Shown: piece after piece, positions 5,191-6,541 of the stretch
How the letters are laid out: every line of letters begins with the position of its first letter
Position numbering within the stretch: the first letter of the stretch is position 1
Source: Aquificaceae bacterium
GTDB taxonomy: Bacteria; Aquificota; Aquificia; Aquificales; Aquificaceae
Direction of reading: 5' to 3'
Assembly: GCA_015490215.1 (NCBI GenBank)
Contig: WFYH01000212.1
Span: forward strand, 1-6,541
DNA length: 6,541 bases
The notes under the pieces: generated by a model
Database searches by the model: none
What the model was told of the DNA's origin: nothing
Seen by the model: only the letters and a program-made list of their open reading frames with translations
Made by a program: the position numbers and the translations under genes

Positions 5191-6541
<1,351 letters not shown>

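Overview
The window looks like a chromosomal segment of a thermophilic bacterium of the Aquificaceae (Hydrogenobacter/Thermocrinis/Aquifex group). This is inferred from strong AGA/AGG (Arg) and ATA (Ile) codon preference, moderate GC, very tight gene packing, and the close resemblance of IlvN and LpxK to what I remember of their Aquifex aeolicus counterparts. No database search was run. I see no mobile element, CRISPR array, tRNA or rRNA, and no gene-free stretch longer than about 70 bases.

Layout. Positions 42-608 (+) encode the regulatory subunit of acetolactate synthase (ilvN). After a 47-base gap that can fold into a hairpin comes a compact four-gene set on the same strand (656-2992, gaps of only 6, 6 and 9 bases). 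It encodes a two-helix membrane protein with a HAMP-like/coiled-coil cytoplasmic part, a roadblock/LC7 (MglB-like) protein, a DUF4388 (PATAN-type) protein with a C-terminal winged-helix-like region, and a small Ras-like GTPase of the COG2229/MglA-like kind. A YajR-like MFS transporter follows (3030-4193, +). It runs head-on into lpxK (4153-5112, -; lipid A 4'-kinase), with the two 3' ends overlapping by 41 bases. lpxK diverges from an AI-2E/PerM-family membrane protein (5191-6258, +). That gene in turn overlaps by 17 bases the 3' end of a convergent purD, of which only the last 99 codons are inside the window.

The most interesting part is the four-gene GTPase module. Its order (membrane protein with HAMP-like helices, roadblock protein, winged-helix DUF protein, small GTPase) parallels the actinobacterial 'conservon' (CvnA-CvnB-CvnC-CvnD) and shares its GTPase and roadblock components with the MglA/MglB polarity switch. 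Here, however, there is no histidine-kinase-like domain, the DUF is DUF4388 rather than DUF742, and the membrane protein has almost no extracytoplasmic part. I infer a membrane-anchored GTPase switch whose input and output are unknown. Other points of note are two genes that may be translated from near-leaderless mRNAs, a perfect hairpin just after the MFS stop codon inside lpxK, and a hairpin that could mask the ribosome binding site of the module's first gene.
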